Shown in pieces: positions 43,335 through 51,132 of a DNA stretch of 64,000 nucleotides. The notes under the pieces are model-generated. The model was not told the DNA's origin and did no database searches. It worked only from the letters and a program-made list of their open reading frames with translations. Positions within the stretch are counted from its first letter, which is position 1, and every line of letters starts with the position of its first letter. The DNA is from Paracoccaceae bacterium (GTDB lineage: Bacteria > Pseudomonadota > Alphaproteobacteria > Rhodobacterales > Rhodobacteraceae). The position numbers were made by a program, and so were the translations under genes. The stretch spans positions 248,001 to 312,000 of the forward strand of contig WGNF01000008.1 in NCBI GenBank assembly GCA_016124615.1, written 5' to 3'.

Positions 43335-43354
43335 CTGCAAACCTGTTGCCTCGC

Positions 43355-43681
43355 TCAGCGGCGGCGGCGATCCATCACCGGCCTGTCTTCCACCGGAATC
43401 GCAAGCGGCAGCCAGACTTTCGCGACCGGCTGGCGGCGGCCGCCGCGCGGGCCATCGTCATCCTCGGCCAGCATCATCACCGCAATCGCGAACTGCACAC
43501 CCGCGAACACCACCCCGTTCGAGACGAACAGCATCAGTGCTGCGACCCAGCCCATGTCGGTCTTCAGCACCAGATGCTGCAACCCGGCGACGTTGAGCCA
43601 GACGATCATCACGCAAAACGCGGCCGAGATGCCGAAGCCGATCAGGACGTGACGAATATACAGACGAACCAACTGCGGCAT
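43355..43681 (-). CDS. Small inner-membrane protein
   Basis: 108 residues with two to three hydrophobic helices (HVLIGFGISAAFCVMIVWLNVAGL; WVAALMLFVSNGVVFAGVQFAIAVMML) and a basic C-terminal tail (PVMDRRRR). ATG 43681 has a clear GAGGAG site. No family is recognised. It follows nusB by 110 bp. I recall that in Rhodobacter sphaeroides a salt-stress membrane protein gene neighbours 6S RNA, which would fit this locus, but the recollection is unverified. Confidence 0.7.
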   Translation of the reverse strand: MPQLVRLYIRHVLIGFGISAAFCVMIVWLNVAGLQHLVLKTDMGWVAALMLFVSNGVVFAGVQFAIAVMMLAEDDDGPRGGRRQPVAKVWLPLAIPVEDRPVMDRRRR

Positions 43682-43791
43682 CGGGCGACTCCTCTCAGGC
43701 GTTGTAACAAGAGCATAACGCCTTTGGTGCAAAGTCAAACGGACTTTCTTGCGCACCGGGGGTTTTTCCGCGGCGAAGCGCCACAGCGCGG

Positions 43792-44256
43792 TCAAAGACC
43801 GTCGGGATGCGCCTCGTGCGCCATGTGGTCCAGCACGGCGTTGACGAATTTCGCCTCTTTGCCATCCGGGAAGAAGGCCTTGGCGATATCGACGTATTCC
43901 GTGATGACCACCTTCGGCGGCGTGCCCGGCTGGATCAGTTCGGCACCGGCCGCGCGGAACAGCGCCCGCAGCGTCGGGTCGATGCGGGCGATCGGCCATT
44001 TCGCCACCAGCGCGCGATCGGTCATCTGGTCGATGCGGGCCTGCCAGTTCACCGCGTCGCCCACCAGCTTGCGGAACAGCTCGACGTTGCCCTCTTCCAT
44101 CTCGTCCTCGTCATAGACGGCACCAAAGCGGTGCGTCTCGAACTCGGACGATACGGCCTCTGCGGTCTGGCCCGAGACTTCCATCTGGAACAGGGCCTGA
44201 ACGGCATAAAGGCGCGCGGCGGAACGCATCCGGCGCTTGTCGGGCTTCGCGGTCAT
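43792..44256 (-). CDS. nusB: NusB, transcription antitermination factor
   Basis: 154 residues: RMRSAARLYAVQALFQMEVSG at the N-terminus, WPIARIDPTLRALFRAAGAELI and PPKVVITEYVDIAKAFFPDGKEAKFVNAVLDHMA are the classical NusB blocks. With NusE it binds boxA of rRNA leaders. ATG 44256 overlaps the ribH stop (ATGA), the standard ribH-nusB pairing. Confidence 0.94.
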   Translation of the reverse strand: MTAKPDKRRMRSAARLYAVQALFQMEVSGQTAEAVSSEFETHRFGAVYDEDEMEEGNVELFRKLVGDAVNWQARIDQMTDRALVAKWPIARIDPTLRALFRAAGAELIQPGTPPKVVITEYVDIAKAFFPDGKEAKFVNAVLDHMAHEAHPDGL

Positions 44257-44798
44257 GCGGTCTTGTGGTCCTCTGCAATCCGGATCGGCTCGCCCGCGGG
44301 CTTGAAGCCGACCCCCTTGGTCTGGCGTGCCCATTTGCGCGAAAGCGCGATCAGGTGCAAGGCCGCCGCGGCGGCACCGCCGCCTTTGTTCTGGTCCGCC
44401 GGGTCGGCGCGCACGACCGCCTGCTGGCGGTTCTCGACCGTCAGGATGCCGTTGCCAAGGCAGGCGCCCTGCAACCCCAGCAACATCAGCCCGTGCGAGC
44501 TGTCGTTGCAGACGGTGTCGTAATGCGTCGTCTCGCCCCGGATGATGCAGCCCAGCGCGACGTAGCCGTCGAAATTCGCCTGCCGTTCGGCCAGCGCGAT
44601 GGCGGGCGGCACTTCCAGCGCGCCCGGCACCTCGATCAGTTCATGCGTGGCACCCGCCGCCTCAAGCGTGGCGCGGGCGCCGGCGATCAGGTCGTCGGCG
44701 ATGTCCTTGTAGTAGGGCGCCACCACGATCAGCACCTTCACCGGCTTGTCGAAGACCGGCAGCGGCAGGGTGGTATGGGTTTCGGTTCCGGCCATCAT
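44253..44798 (-). CDS. ribH: RibH, 6,7-dimethyl-8-ribityllumazine synthase
   Basis: 181 residues. VIVVAPYYKDIADDLIAGA, EVPGALEVPPAIALAE and CIIRGETTHYDTVCNDSSHGLMLLGLQ contain the substrate-contacting residues, including the catalytic histidine in ETTHYD. It joins the ribB product with the pyrimidine precursor. The ATG at 44798 follows the ribB stop with no gap; the next codon is also ATG. Confidence 0.94.
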   Translation of the reverse strand: MMAGTETHTTLPLPVFDKPVKVLIVVAPYYKDIADDLIAGARATLEAAGATHELIEVPGALEVPPAIALAERQANFDGYVALGCIIRGETTHYDTVCNDSSHGLMLLGLQGACLGNGILTVENRQQAVVRADPADQNKGGGAAAAALHLIALSRKWARQTKGVGFKPAGEPIRIAEDHKTA

Positions 44799-45908
44799 TC
44801 ACTCCTTCGGAATCGGGCGGGTGCCCTCGATGGACAGGCCATAGGCCTCCAGCCCCACCACTTTGGGCGTGCGCGAGTTGGTCAGCAAGGTCAGCTTGGT
44901 GATGCCCAGCGACGACAGTATCTGCGCGCCGACACCATATTGCCGCAGCGTCTGCGGCGATACGGTATCCTCGGTCACCAGCTTCATCTGGGTGTCGCGC
45001 AGCAAGACCAGCGCCCCGCGCCCCTCTTTCGCGATCAGGGTCATCGCATGGCCGAACTCTGCCGCGCGCCCGGCACCGCCAATGCCGACCACATCCAGCA
45101 GCGGGTCCAGCGTGTGCATCCGCACCAGCACCGGCGGCTCGCCCGACAGGTCGCCCTTGATCAGCGCGATGTGCTCGGCGCCCTGACTGTCGTCGGAATA
45201 GATCCGCATCGCCCATTCGCCGCCGAACTCGGAATGGATCATCCGCTCCTTGGTCACCTTCACCAGGTTGTCGTGGCGGCGCCGGTAGGCGATCAGATCG
45301 GAAATCGTGCCGATCTTGAGGCCGTGCAGCTGCGCGAAGGCCACCAGATCGGGCAGCCTCGACATCGTGCCATCCTCGTTCATGATCTCGCAGATCACGC
45401 CCGAGGGGTTCAGCCCGGCCAGACGCGACACATCCACCGCCGCCTCGGTATGGCCGGCGCGCACCAGCACGCCGCCCTCGCGGGCGCGGAGCGGAAAGAC
45501 GTGGCCCGGCGTCGCAATATCGGCCGCGCCCTTGGTCGGGTCGATGGCAACCGAAACCGTGCGCGCCCGGTCATGCGCCGAGATGCCGGTGGTGACCCCC
45601 TCGCGCGCCTCGATCGACATGGTGAAGGCGGTTTCGTGGCGGCTGGAGTTCTTCGGGCTCATCAGCGGCAGGCCCAGCGCGTCGATACGCTCGCCCGGCA
45701 GTGCCAGACAGATCAGCCCGCGCCCGTGCATCGCCATGAAGTTGATCGCCGAAGGCGTGCACATCTGCGCCGGAATGACGAGGTCGCCCTCGTTTTCGCG
45801 ATCCTCGTGATCGACGAGGATGAACATGCGCCCGTTGCGGGCGTCCTCGATGATCTCCTCGACAGAGGAAATCGCATCGGAATATTCGGTCTTGCTGGTG
45901 TCGGTCAT
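44799..45908 (-). CDS. ribB: RibB, 3,4-dihydroxy-2-butanone 4-phosphate synthase with C-terminal RibA-like domain
   Basis: 369 residues. The DHBP synthase half carries FILVDHEDRENEGDLVIPAQ, NSSRHETAFTMSI and VRAGHTEAAVD. The C-terminal half resembles GTP cyclohydrolase II but I do not find its zinc cysteine triplet (RIHSECxTGD is replaced by VRMHTLDPLLDVVG), so it is probably inactive as RibA. Such fusions are usual in alphaproteobacteria. No FMN riboswitch is visible upstream. Confidence 0.9.
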   Translation of the reverse strand: MTDTSKTEYSDAISSVEEIIEDARNGRMFILVDHEDRENEGDLVIPAQMCTPSAINFMAMHGRGLICLALPGERIDALGLPLMSPKNSSRHETAFTMSIEAREGVTTGISAHDRARTVSVAIDPTKGAADIATPGHVFPLRAREGGVLVRAGHTEAAVDVSRLAGLNPSGVICEIMNEDGTMSRLPDLVAFAQLHGLKIGTISDLIAYRRRHDNLVKVTKERMIHSEFGGEWAMRIYSDDSQGAEHIALIKGDLSGEPPVLVRMHTLDPLLDVVGIGGAGRAAEFGHAMTLIAKEGRGALVLLRDTQMKLVTEDTVSPQTLRQYGVGAQILSSLGITKLTLLTNSRTPKVVGLEAYGLSIEGTRPIPKE

Positions 45909-46103
45909 CGGTGGGCCCTCCGCATCGCCTGCACCTAGCGCAAGGCGGTGGCGAAGGCCAGAGCCGTGCTTTCGACGGTTGCGGGCGATTTCGCCGCGAA
46001 AATGTGTTCTGCCGAAAATGTGCCGAAAAATCCGCGGTACCGCCACGCCGATGCCGCGTTCTGCTCCCAGAAGCGAAGAGACCACATTGGAAGGGGCACA
46101 CCA

Positions 46104-47186
46104 ATGACGATGCAGGCCGAGGCAGGCTTTTCCGGCAATGCGGTGCTGCTGCGCGCGTTGCGCCAGAACCGTTGGACGGTGGGCCTCGTGCTGGTCCACG
46201 CCCTGGCGACGGCCTTGGTGGCGGCGCGGTTTCACCTCGCCTATGACACCGGCGCTTTTGCCGCGGTCGGCCTGCTGATGGCGGTTCTGGCGCCCGCCTT
46301 CGCGATGATCATCGTGCTGTGGCGGGTGGTGCACATGATCCGGTTCGTGCGGCCGAAACGCCCGTTGCCCTGGCTCATCCGGGACATCCGCGCGATCATC
46401 TTGGAACGCGACCGCTTCTATGGCGCCCTGATCTCGATCCCTGCCGTGGTGCTGTTCTGCGCCAATTTCACCTTCCTGAAGTCCGCCATCCCGGTGATCA
46501 ATCCGTTCGGCTGGGATCAGTTCTTTTCCGATGCCGACAGGATGCTGCTGGGCGGTCACGACGCCTACACCTTCTTCTTGCCGCTGGCGACGCCGCTTAT
46601 CACCACGGCGATCAACGCGGCCTACAACGTCTGGCTGCTGGTGATCTTCTTCATGGCCTTCTTCGCCTGCCTGTCGGTCGAGGACATGCGCGCGCGCAAC
46701 ACCTTTCTGATTGCCTTCGTGCTGACCTGGGGGGTTGGCGGCAATCTGATCGCCACGATCTTTTCCTCGGCCGGTCCGGTCTACTTCGCGATGCTGGGCC
46801 TTGGCCACCGGCTCGCACCGCTGATGTCGACGCTGCACGCCTTCGACAAGGTCAGCCCGGTCTGGTCGCTGCAAGTGCAGGGCATGCTGTGGGACGGCTA
46901 CATTGGCCGCGGCCCGATCTCCGGCATCTCGGCCTTCCCGAGCATGCACCTGGCGACCTCGGTCGTGATGGCGCTTTACGGCTACCGGCTCTCGCGCGGG
47001 GTCGGCATCGCGCTGACGGTGTTTGCGACCATGATCGCGCTTGGCACGGTTCTGCTGGCCTGGCACTACGCCATCGGATCGGCGGCGGGCGCGTTGATCG
47101 GCGTGGCCTGCTGGAAGATCGGCGGCCGGCTCGCCGCCCACGACGAAGATCAGATCACCGCGAAATACCTTGGCGCGGCAATGTAG
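46104..47186 (+). CDS. PAP2/Aur1-like membrane phosphatase-family protein
   Basis: 360 residues with about eight membrane helices. The motif SGISAFPSMHLATSVVMALYGYR and the later LLAWHYAIGSAAGALIG correspond to the C2 and C3 motifs of inositolphosphotransferase-like PAP2 proteins. In many relatives the second motif reads HYxxD; here a Gly replaces that Asp, so phosphatase chemistry is uncertain. The start is ATG 46104 after GGAAGGGG. It is inserted on the opposite strand in the rib gene group and overlaps its right neighbour tail to tail by 37 bp. Confidence 0.78.
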   Translation: MTMQAEAGFSGNAVLLRALRQNRWTVGLVLVHALATALVAARFHLAYDTGAFAAVGLLMAVLAPAFAMIIVLWRVVHMIRFVRPKRPLPWLIRDIRAIILERDRFYGALISIPAVVLFCANFTFLKSAIPVINPFGWDQFFSDADRMLLGGHDAYTFFLPLATPLITTAINAAYNVWLLVIFFMAFFACLSVEDMRARNTFLIAFVLTWGVGGNLIATIFSSAGPVYFAMLGLGHRLAPLMSTLHAFDKVSPVWSLQVQGMLWDGYIGRGPISGISAFPSMHLATSVVMALYGYRLSRGVGIALTVFATMIALGTVLLAWHYAIGSAAGALIGVACWKIGGRLAAHDEDQITAKYLGAAM

Positions 47187-47713
47187 CCGGCCAGCCCGCC
47201 CGCCGCGCACCACTCGCGTTCCAGATCGAGATCGCCGACCAGCAGCACACGGTCGCCCGGCAGGCGCGCCGGGGCCAGCGCGGCCCGCAAGCGCCGCCGC
47301 TGTTCCGCCCAGGACGACAGCGCCGCCGGGGCGACATCGGCCGCGTCCAGTTCGGCAACGGCTTGCAGCATCTGCGGTTCCAGCCGCCCGCTGGCCAGCC
47401 CGATGCGCAGCGTGTCGCGGATCGCCGCCAGCTTCGCGGCGCGGTCCGGCGGCAGCGTGGGCGCGGGCGCGAACACCCTGAGCGCGTTCGACGAGAACAG
47501 GAATGCCACCACGTCATGCCCGGTCGCGGCCCGGACCGAGGCATAGGTGCGGTAGTCCAGCCCAAGCTCTGCCGCCCGCCGCACCCGGGTGCGCAGCACT
47601 TCCAGCGGCAGGTGCGGCAGCAGTTCCGCCCGCGCTTTCGTCCAGCAGTGCTTGCGCCAGCTAAAGCCGGGCTCCAGCCCCGGCCCGCCGTTGTGGCCGG
47701 GCCCGGCCGTCAT
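47150..47713 (-). CDS. Conserved hypothetical protein coupled to ribE
   Basis: 187 residues starting MTAGPGHNGGPGLEPGFSWRKHCW, then a helical body (LPLEVLRTRVRRAAELGLDYRTYASVRAATGHDVVAFLFSSNAL). I recall similar proteins beside rib genes in Rhodobacteraceae but no function. ATG 47713 overlaps the ribE stop (ATGA). No membrane segment. Its last 37 bp overlap the end of the convergent PAP2-type gene. Confidence 0.75.
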   Translation of the reverse strand: MTAGPGHNGGPGLEPGFSWRKHCWTKARAELLPHLPLEVLRTRVRRAAELGLDYRTYASVRAATGHDVVAFLFSSNALRVFAPAPTLPPDRAAKLAAIRDTLRIGLASGRLEPQMLQAVAELDAADVAPAALSSWAEQRRRLRAALAPARLPGDRVLLVGDLDLEREWCAAGGLAGYIAAPRYFAVI

Positions 47714-48363
47714 GCGCCCCACTCGCGCAGCCGGGCGACGTAGCGCGCCAGCGTATCGACTTCGAGGTTGATCGGATCGCCCACCGCCACATCGCCCCAG
47801 GTGGTGACGGCCTGTGTATGCGGGATCAGGTTCACGCCGAACTCTGCCCCCTGCACCTCGTTCACGGTCAGCGAGGTGCCGTTGAGCGCGATCGACCCTT
47901 TCGGCGCAATGAACCCCGCCAGCGTCTCGGGTGCGCGGAATGTGACCCGCGTGCTGTCGCCCTCGGTGCGCAGGCCGATCACCTCGGCCACGCCATCGAC
48001 GTGACCCGAAACGATGTGGCCGCCCAACTCGTCACCCACCCGCAATGCGCGTTCAAGGTTGATGCGGCGCCCAAGGCTCCAGCGGTTGCGGCCGATGTTG
48101 GTCTTCGACACGGTTTCGGCCGAAATGTCGACGTCGAACCAGCCCTCGGGCCGCGAACGTGGTTCCGCATGAACCCTTGTCTGAAAGCCCTCTCCGACCT
48201 CGTATCCTCTGTCGATCACGGTCAGGCAGACCCCTTCGCAGGCGATCGAGGCGCCGATGTCGATGCCCGCGACGTCATACCGCGTCGCGATCCGGGCGCG
48301 CAGGTCGCCACGCTGATCCAGCGCGATGATACGGCCAATGTCGGTGATGATCCCGGTGAACAT
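47710..48363 (-). CDS. ribE: RibE, riboflavin synthase alpha subunit
   Basis: 217 residues with the expected internal repeat: MFTGIITDIG... GASIACEGVCLTVID and HIVSGHVDGVAEVIGL... GSIALNGTSLTVNEV. It dismutates two lumazines to riboflavin. No ribD is in front of it; upstream is the kps group in the other direction, so the riboflavin genes are split in this genome. Confidence 0.94.
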   Translation of the reverse strand: MFTGIITDIGRIIALDQRGDLRARIATRYDVAGIDIGASIACEGVCLTVIDRGYEVGEGFQTRVHAEPRSRPEGWFDVDISAETVSKTNIGRNRWSLGRRINLERALRVGDELGGHIVSGHVDGVAEVIGLRTEGDSTRVTFRAPETLAGFIAPKGSIALNGTSLTVNEVQGAEFGVNLIPHTQAVTTWGDVAVGDPINLEVDTLARYVARLREWGA

Positions 48364-48489
48364 GCTGCGATCCCCCTGTCAGCCCGAGGTAAACGCCCGG
48401 CGCCATCCTGACAAGAGGCGCCGGACCGATGGCATTTTCATCCCTTGCCACGATTGTGTCTCGCGCCTGCCGTGCTGGTGCCACACCCT

Positions 48490-48519
48490 TTGCGCCATTG
48501 TGGGCAACCCGGATACAAT
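48490..48519 (+). promoter_or_regulatory. Possible promoter of the kps genes
   Basis: TTGCGC (48490-48495), 18-nt spacer, TACAAT (48514-48519, 5 of 6). It is 62 bp before the kpsS start, the best match in the 217-bp divergent spacer with ribE. Confidence 0.4.
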
Positions 48520-48580
48520 TCATACCGCATCGGGCCATATCCGCACGGGCAACGCGCCCGGCTCAGGGAGCACGGCGAGA

Positions 48581-49873
48581 ATGCATGACGGTTCGGGGGC
48601 GGGGCGCCGCTTCCTTTTCCTGCAAGGGCCGCACGGGCCCTTCTTCCACCGTCTCGGCGCCATGCTGCGCGCCGCCGGGGCCGAGGTCTGGCGCGTCGGC
48701 TTCAATCAGGGCGACCGGGTGTTCTGGTTCCACGCCAAGGGCTACATCCCCTTTACCGGCCGCCCCGAGGACTGGCCCGCCACTTTCGGCGCTTTGGTCG
48801 CCGAACATCGCATCACCGATATCATCCTTTACGGCGACACCCGCCCGATCCACGCCCAGGCGGTGGAGATTGCACGCGCGGCAGGGCTGAGCGTGCATGT
48901 GTTCGAGGAAGGCTATCTGCGCCCGTTCTGGGTGACCTACGAACGCGGCGGCGTGAACGGCCATTCCCGGCTGATGGAGATGACGGTGCCGCAGATGCAG
49001 GCGGCGCTGGCGCAGATGGACATGGATCTGCCCGACGCCCCCGCGCGCTGGGGCGACATGCGCCACCACGTCTTTTACGGCGCGCTTTATCACTGGTTCG
49101 TGCTGACGCGGAACGGCGCCTATCGCAGCTTTCGGCCGCACCGCGACATGACCGTGGCGGCCGAATTCCGGCTTTACCTGCGGCGTCTGCTGTTGATGCC
49201 GGTGCACAAGGTCGAGCGGATGCTGGAAACCCAGCGCATCAAGTTCGGCGGCTTCCCCTATCACCTTGTGCTGCTGCAACTGGAACACGACGCCAGTTTC
49301 CGGATGCACAGCCCCTTCACCACGATGCGGGAGTTTCTGGCGCTTTGCGTCGAAGGCTTCGCCAGGGGCGCGCCGCCGCACCATCATCTGGTGTTCAAGG
49401 CGCATCCGCTGGAAGACGGCCGGGTGCCGGTCAAGGCCGATCTGCGCCGCCTTGCGCTGGCGCAGGGCGTCGCCGACCGGGTGCATTTCGTGCGCGGCGG
49501 CAAGCTGGCCGCGCTGATGAACCACGCCCGCACGGTGGTGACGGTGAATTCCACCGCCGCGCAACAGGCGCTGTGGCGGGGCCTGCCGCTGAAAGTTTTC
49601 GGCAGTGCGGTCTATGCCAAGCCGGAATTCGTCTCGACCCAGCCGCTGCCCGAATTCTTCGCCCATCCGACCCGCCCCGACAGCCGCGCCTACCGCGATT
49701 ACCGGCATTTCCTGCTTGAAACCTCGCAGGTGCCGGGCGGGTTTTATTCGGCGCGCGGGCGGCGCGAACTGCTGCGACAAGTCGTCGACATGATCCTTGC
49801 GCCCGAAGACCCCTATGATGCCCTGCGCTCGGGAAACGCGGCGCCTCGGCAACAGTTGCGACTCGTGAACTAG
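48581..49873 (+). CDS. kpsS: KpsS-like capsule polysaccharide Kdo transferase
   Basis: 430 residues. RRFLFLQGPHGPFFHRLGAMLRAAGAEVWRVGFNQGD is the KpsS N-terminus; HHLVFKAHPLEDGR and VVTVNSTAAQQALWRGLPLKVFGSAVY are the conserved C-terminal blocks. KpsS adds the first beta-Kdo to lipid in group 2 capsule export. ATG 48581 gives the conserved N-terminus; the open frame to 48326 crosses the promoter. Confidence 0.85.
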   Translation: MHDGSGAGRRFLFLQGPHGPFFHRLGAMLRAAGAEVWRVGFNQGDRVFWFHAKGYIPFTGRPEDWPATFGALVAEHRITDIILYGDTRPIHAQAVEIARAAGLSVHVFEEGYLRPFWVTYERGGVNGHSRLMEMTVPQMQAALAQMDMDLPDAPARWGDMRHHVFYGALYHWFVLTRNGAYRSFRPHRDMTVAAEFRLYLRRLLLMPVHKVERMLETQRIKFGGFPYHLVLLQLEHDASFRMHSPFTTMREFLALCVEGFARGAPPHHHLVFKAHPLEDGRVPVKADLRRLALAQGVADRVHFVRGGKLAALMNHARTVVTVNSTAAQQALWRGLPLKVFGSAVYAKPEFVSTQPLPEFFAHPTRPDSRAYRDYRHFLLETSQVPGGFYSARGRRELLRQVVDMILAPEDPYDALRSGNAAPRQQLRLVN

Positions 49874-49962
49874 CCCGGCATGAACGTTCTGGCTTTTTAT
49901 CCCGCCTTTCTGTAGGTTTGCACAAAAAACTTGAGGCAGTTTCCCGAGAAGGAGCCCGAGCA

Positions 49963-51126
49963 GTGATCCCGATCCCGTTCAAGGGGGCCAAACGTCTGGC
50001 CCTTTTCGTCCTCGTTGCGGCGGTTGCAGCTTGCGGCGTGCCGCGAAGCGGCCCCACCAAAAGCGAAATCTACGCCGGTTCCGAACTCAAGCAGGGCGAC
50101 GCGTTCGTCGTTCAGGTGAACGACCGCGTGACCCGCGCAACCGCGGTTGTGCCGGCACTGGGGTTCACCGCGGCGTTCCTCAAGGCGGGCCTTGTCGGTC
50201 CTGACACCATTCAATCGGGCGACAAGCTGACGGTTTCGGTCTATGAAAACGTCGCCAACCCGCTGCTGGGCCAGCCGGGGCAAAAGGCGACCGTGCTCGC
50301 CGATGTCGAGGTTGACGGTCTGGGCTTCATCTACGTGCCCTATGCCGGGCGCATCCACGCCGCCGGGGATTCACCCGAGACGCTGCGTGCCGAGATCACC
50401 CGCAAGCTGGCGACCCAGACTCCCGACCCGCAGGTTTCCATCGGGCGTGTTCCCGGCGACGGGTCGACCGTCACGGTCGAGGGCTCCGTGGGGGCGCAGG
50501 GGGTTTATCCGATCACCCAATCGACCCGCACCCTGTCGTCGATGATCGCCAAGGCCGGTGGCGTCGGCATCGCGGTCGACACGGCCGAGATCATCGTGAC
50601 GCGCGGCAAGAAATCCGAACGGGTCTGGCTGAACGATCTTTACACCAACCCGAACCTCGACATCGCGCTGCGCGGCGGCGACAAGGTCTATGTGCAGCGT
50701 GACCTGCGCGCCTTCACCGTGCTGGGCGCCACCGGCGCCCAAAGCCGGGTCCAGTTCACCACCCAAACCCTGTCGGCGATCGAGGCGATCGCGCAGGTGG
50801 GTGGCCTGAACACCGGGCTGGCCGATCCCAAGGGCGTCTTCGTGTTCCGCAACGAACCTGCCCCGATCGCCAACGCGGTTCTGGGCCGCACCGATCTGGT
50901 CGGCGATCAGCGCATGATCTACGTGCTCGACCTGACCGCGCCGAACGGCATGTTCAACGCCCGCGACTTCCTCGTGCGCGATGGCGATACCGTGTTCGTG
51001 ACCGAAGCGCCCTTCGTTCAGTGGCAGAAATCGCTGTCGATCTTCACCGGCACGGTCGCCAGTGCGCAGACGCTCAGCACCGCCACCACGGGCAAGAGCT
51101 TGGGCAACGCGATTTCGGGCCACTAG
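49963..51126 (+). CDS. Wza/KpsD-like polysaccharide export lipoprotein
   Basis: 387 residues. The start is GTG 49963 after AGAAGGAG. The signal (KRLALFVLVAAVAACG) ends in a lipobox VAAC, so it is an outer-membrane lipoprotein. The polysaccharide export domain (VGPDTIQSGDKLTVSVYEN ... VDGLGFIYVPYAGRIHAAG) and repeated SLBB-like units (GVYPITQSTRTLSSMIAKAGG; TQTLSAIEAIAQVGG) follow. It forms the outer-membrane channel. Between kpsS and kpsC. Confidence 0.85.
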   Translation: MIPIPFKGAKRLALFVLVAAVAACGVPRSGPTKSEIYAGSELKQGDAFVVQVNDRVTRATAVVPALGFTAAFLKAGLVGPDTIQSGDKLTVSVYENVANPLLGQPGQKATVLADVEVDGLGFIYVPYAGRIHAAGDSPETLRAEITRKLATQTPDPQVSIGRVPGDGSTVTVEGSVGAQGVYPITQSTRTLSSMIAKAGGVGIAVDTAEIIVTRGKKSERVWLNDLYTNPNLDIALRGGDKVYVQRDLRAFTVLGATGAQSRVQFTTQTLSAIEAIAQVGGLNTGLADPKGVFVFRNEPAPIANAVLGRTDLVGDQRMIYVLDLTAPNGMFNARDFLVRDGDTVFVTEAPFVQWQKSLSIFTGTVASAQTLSTATTGKSLGNAISGH

Positions 51127-51132
51127 GGCTGC

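Noticed and set aside
45909..46103. FMN riboswitch before ribB
   Set aside because: The conserved AGGGTGAAATTCCC-type elements of the RFN motif are absent in the 195-bp spacer.
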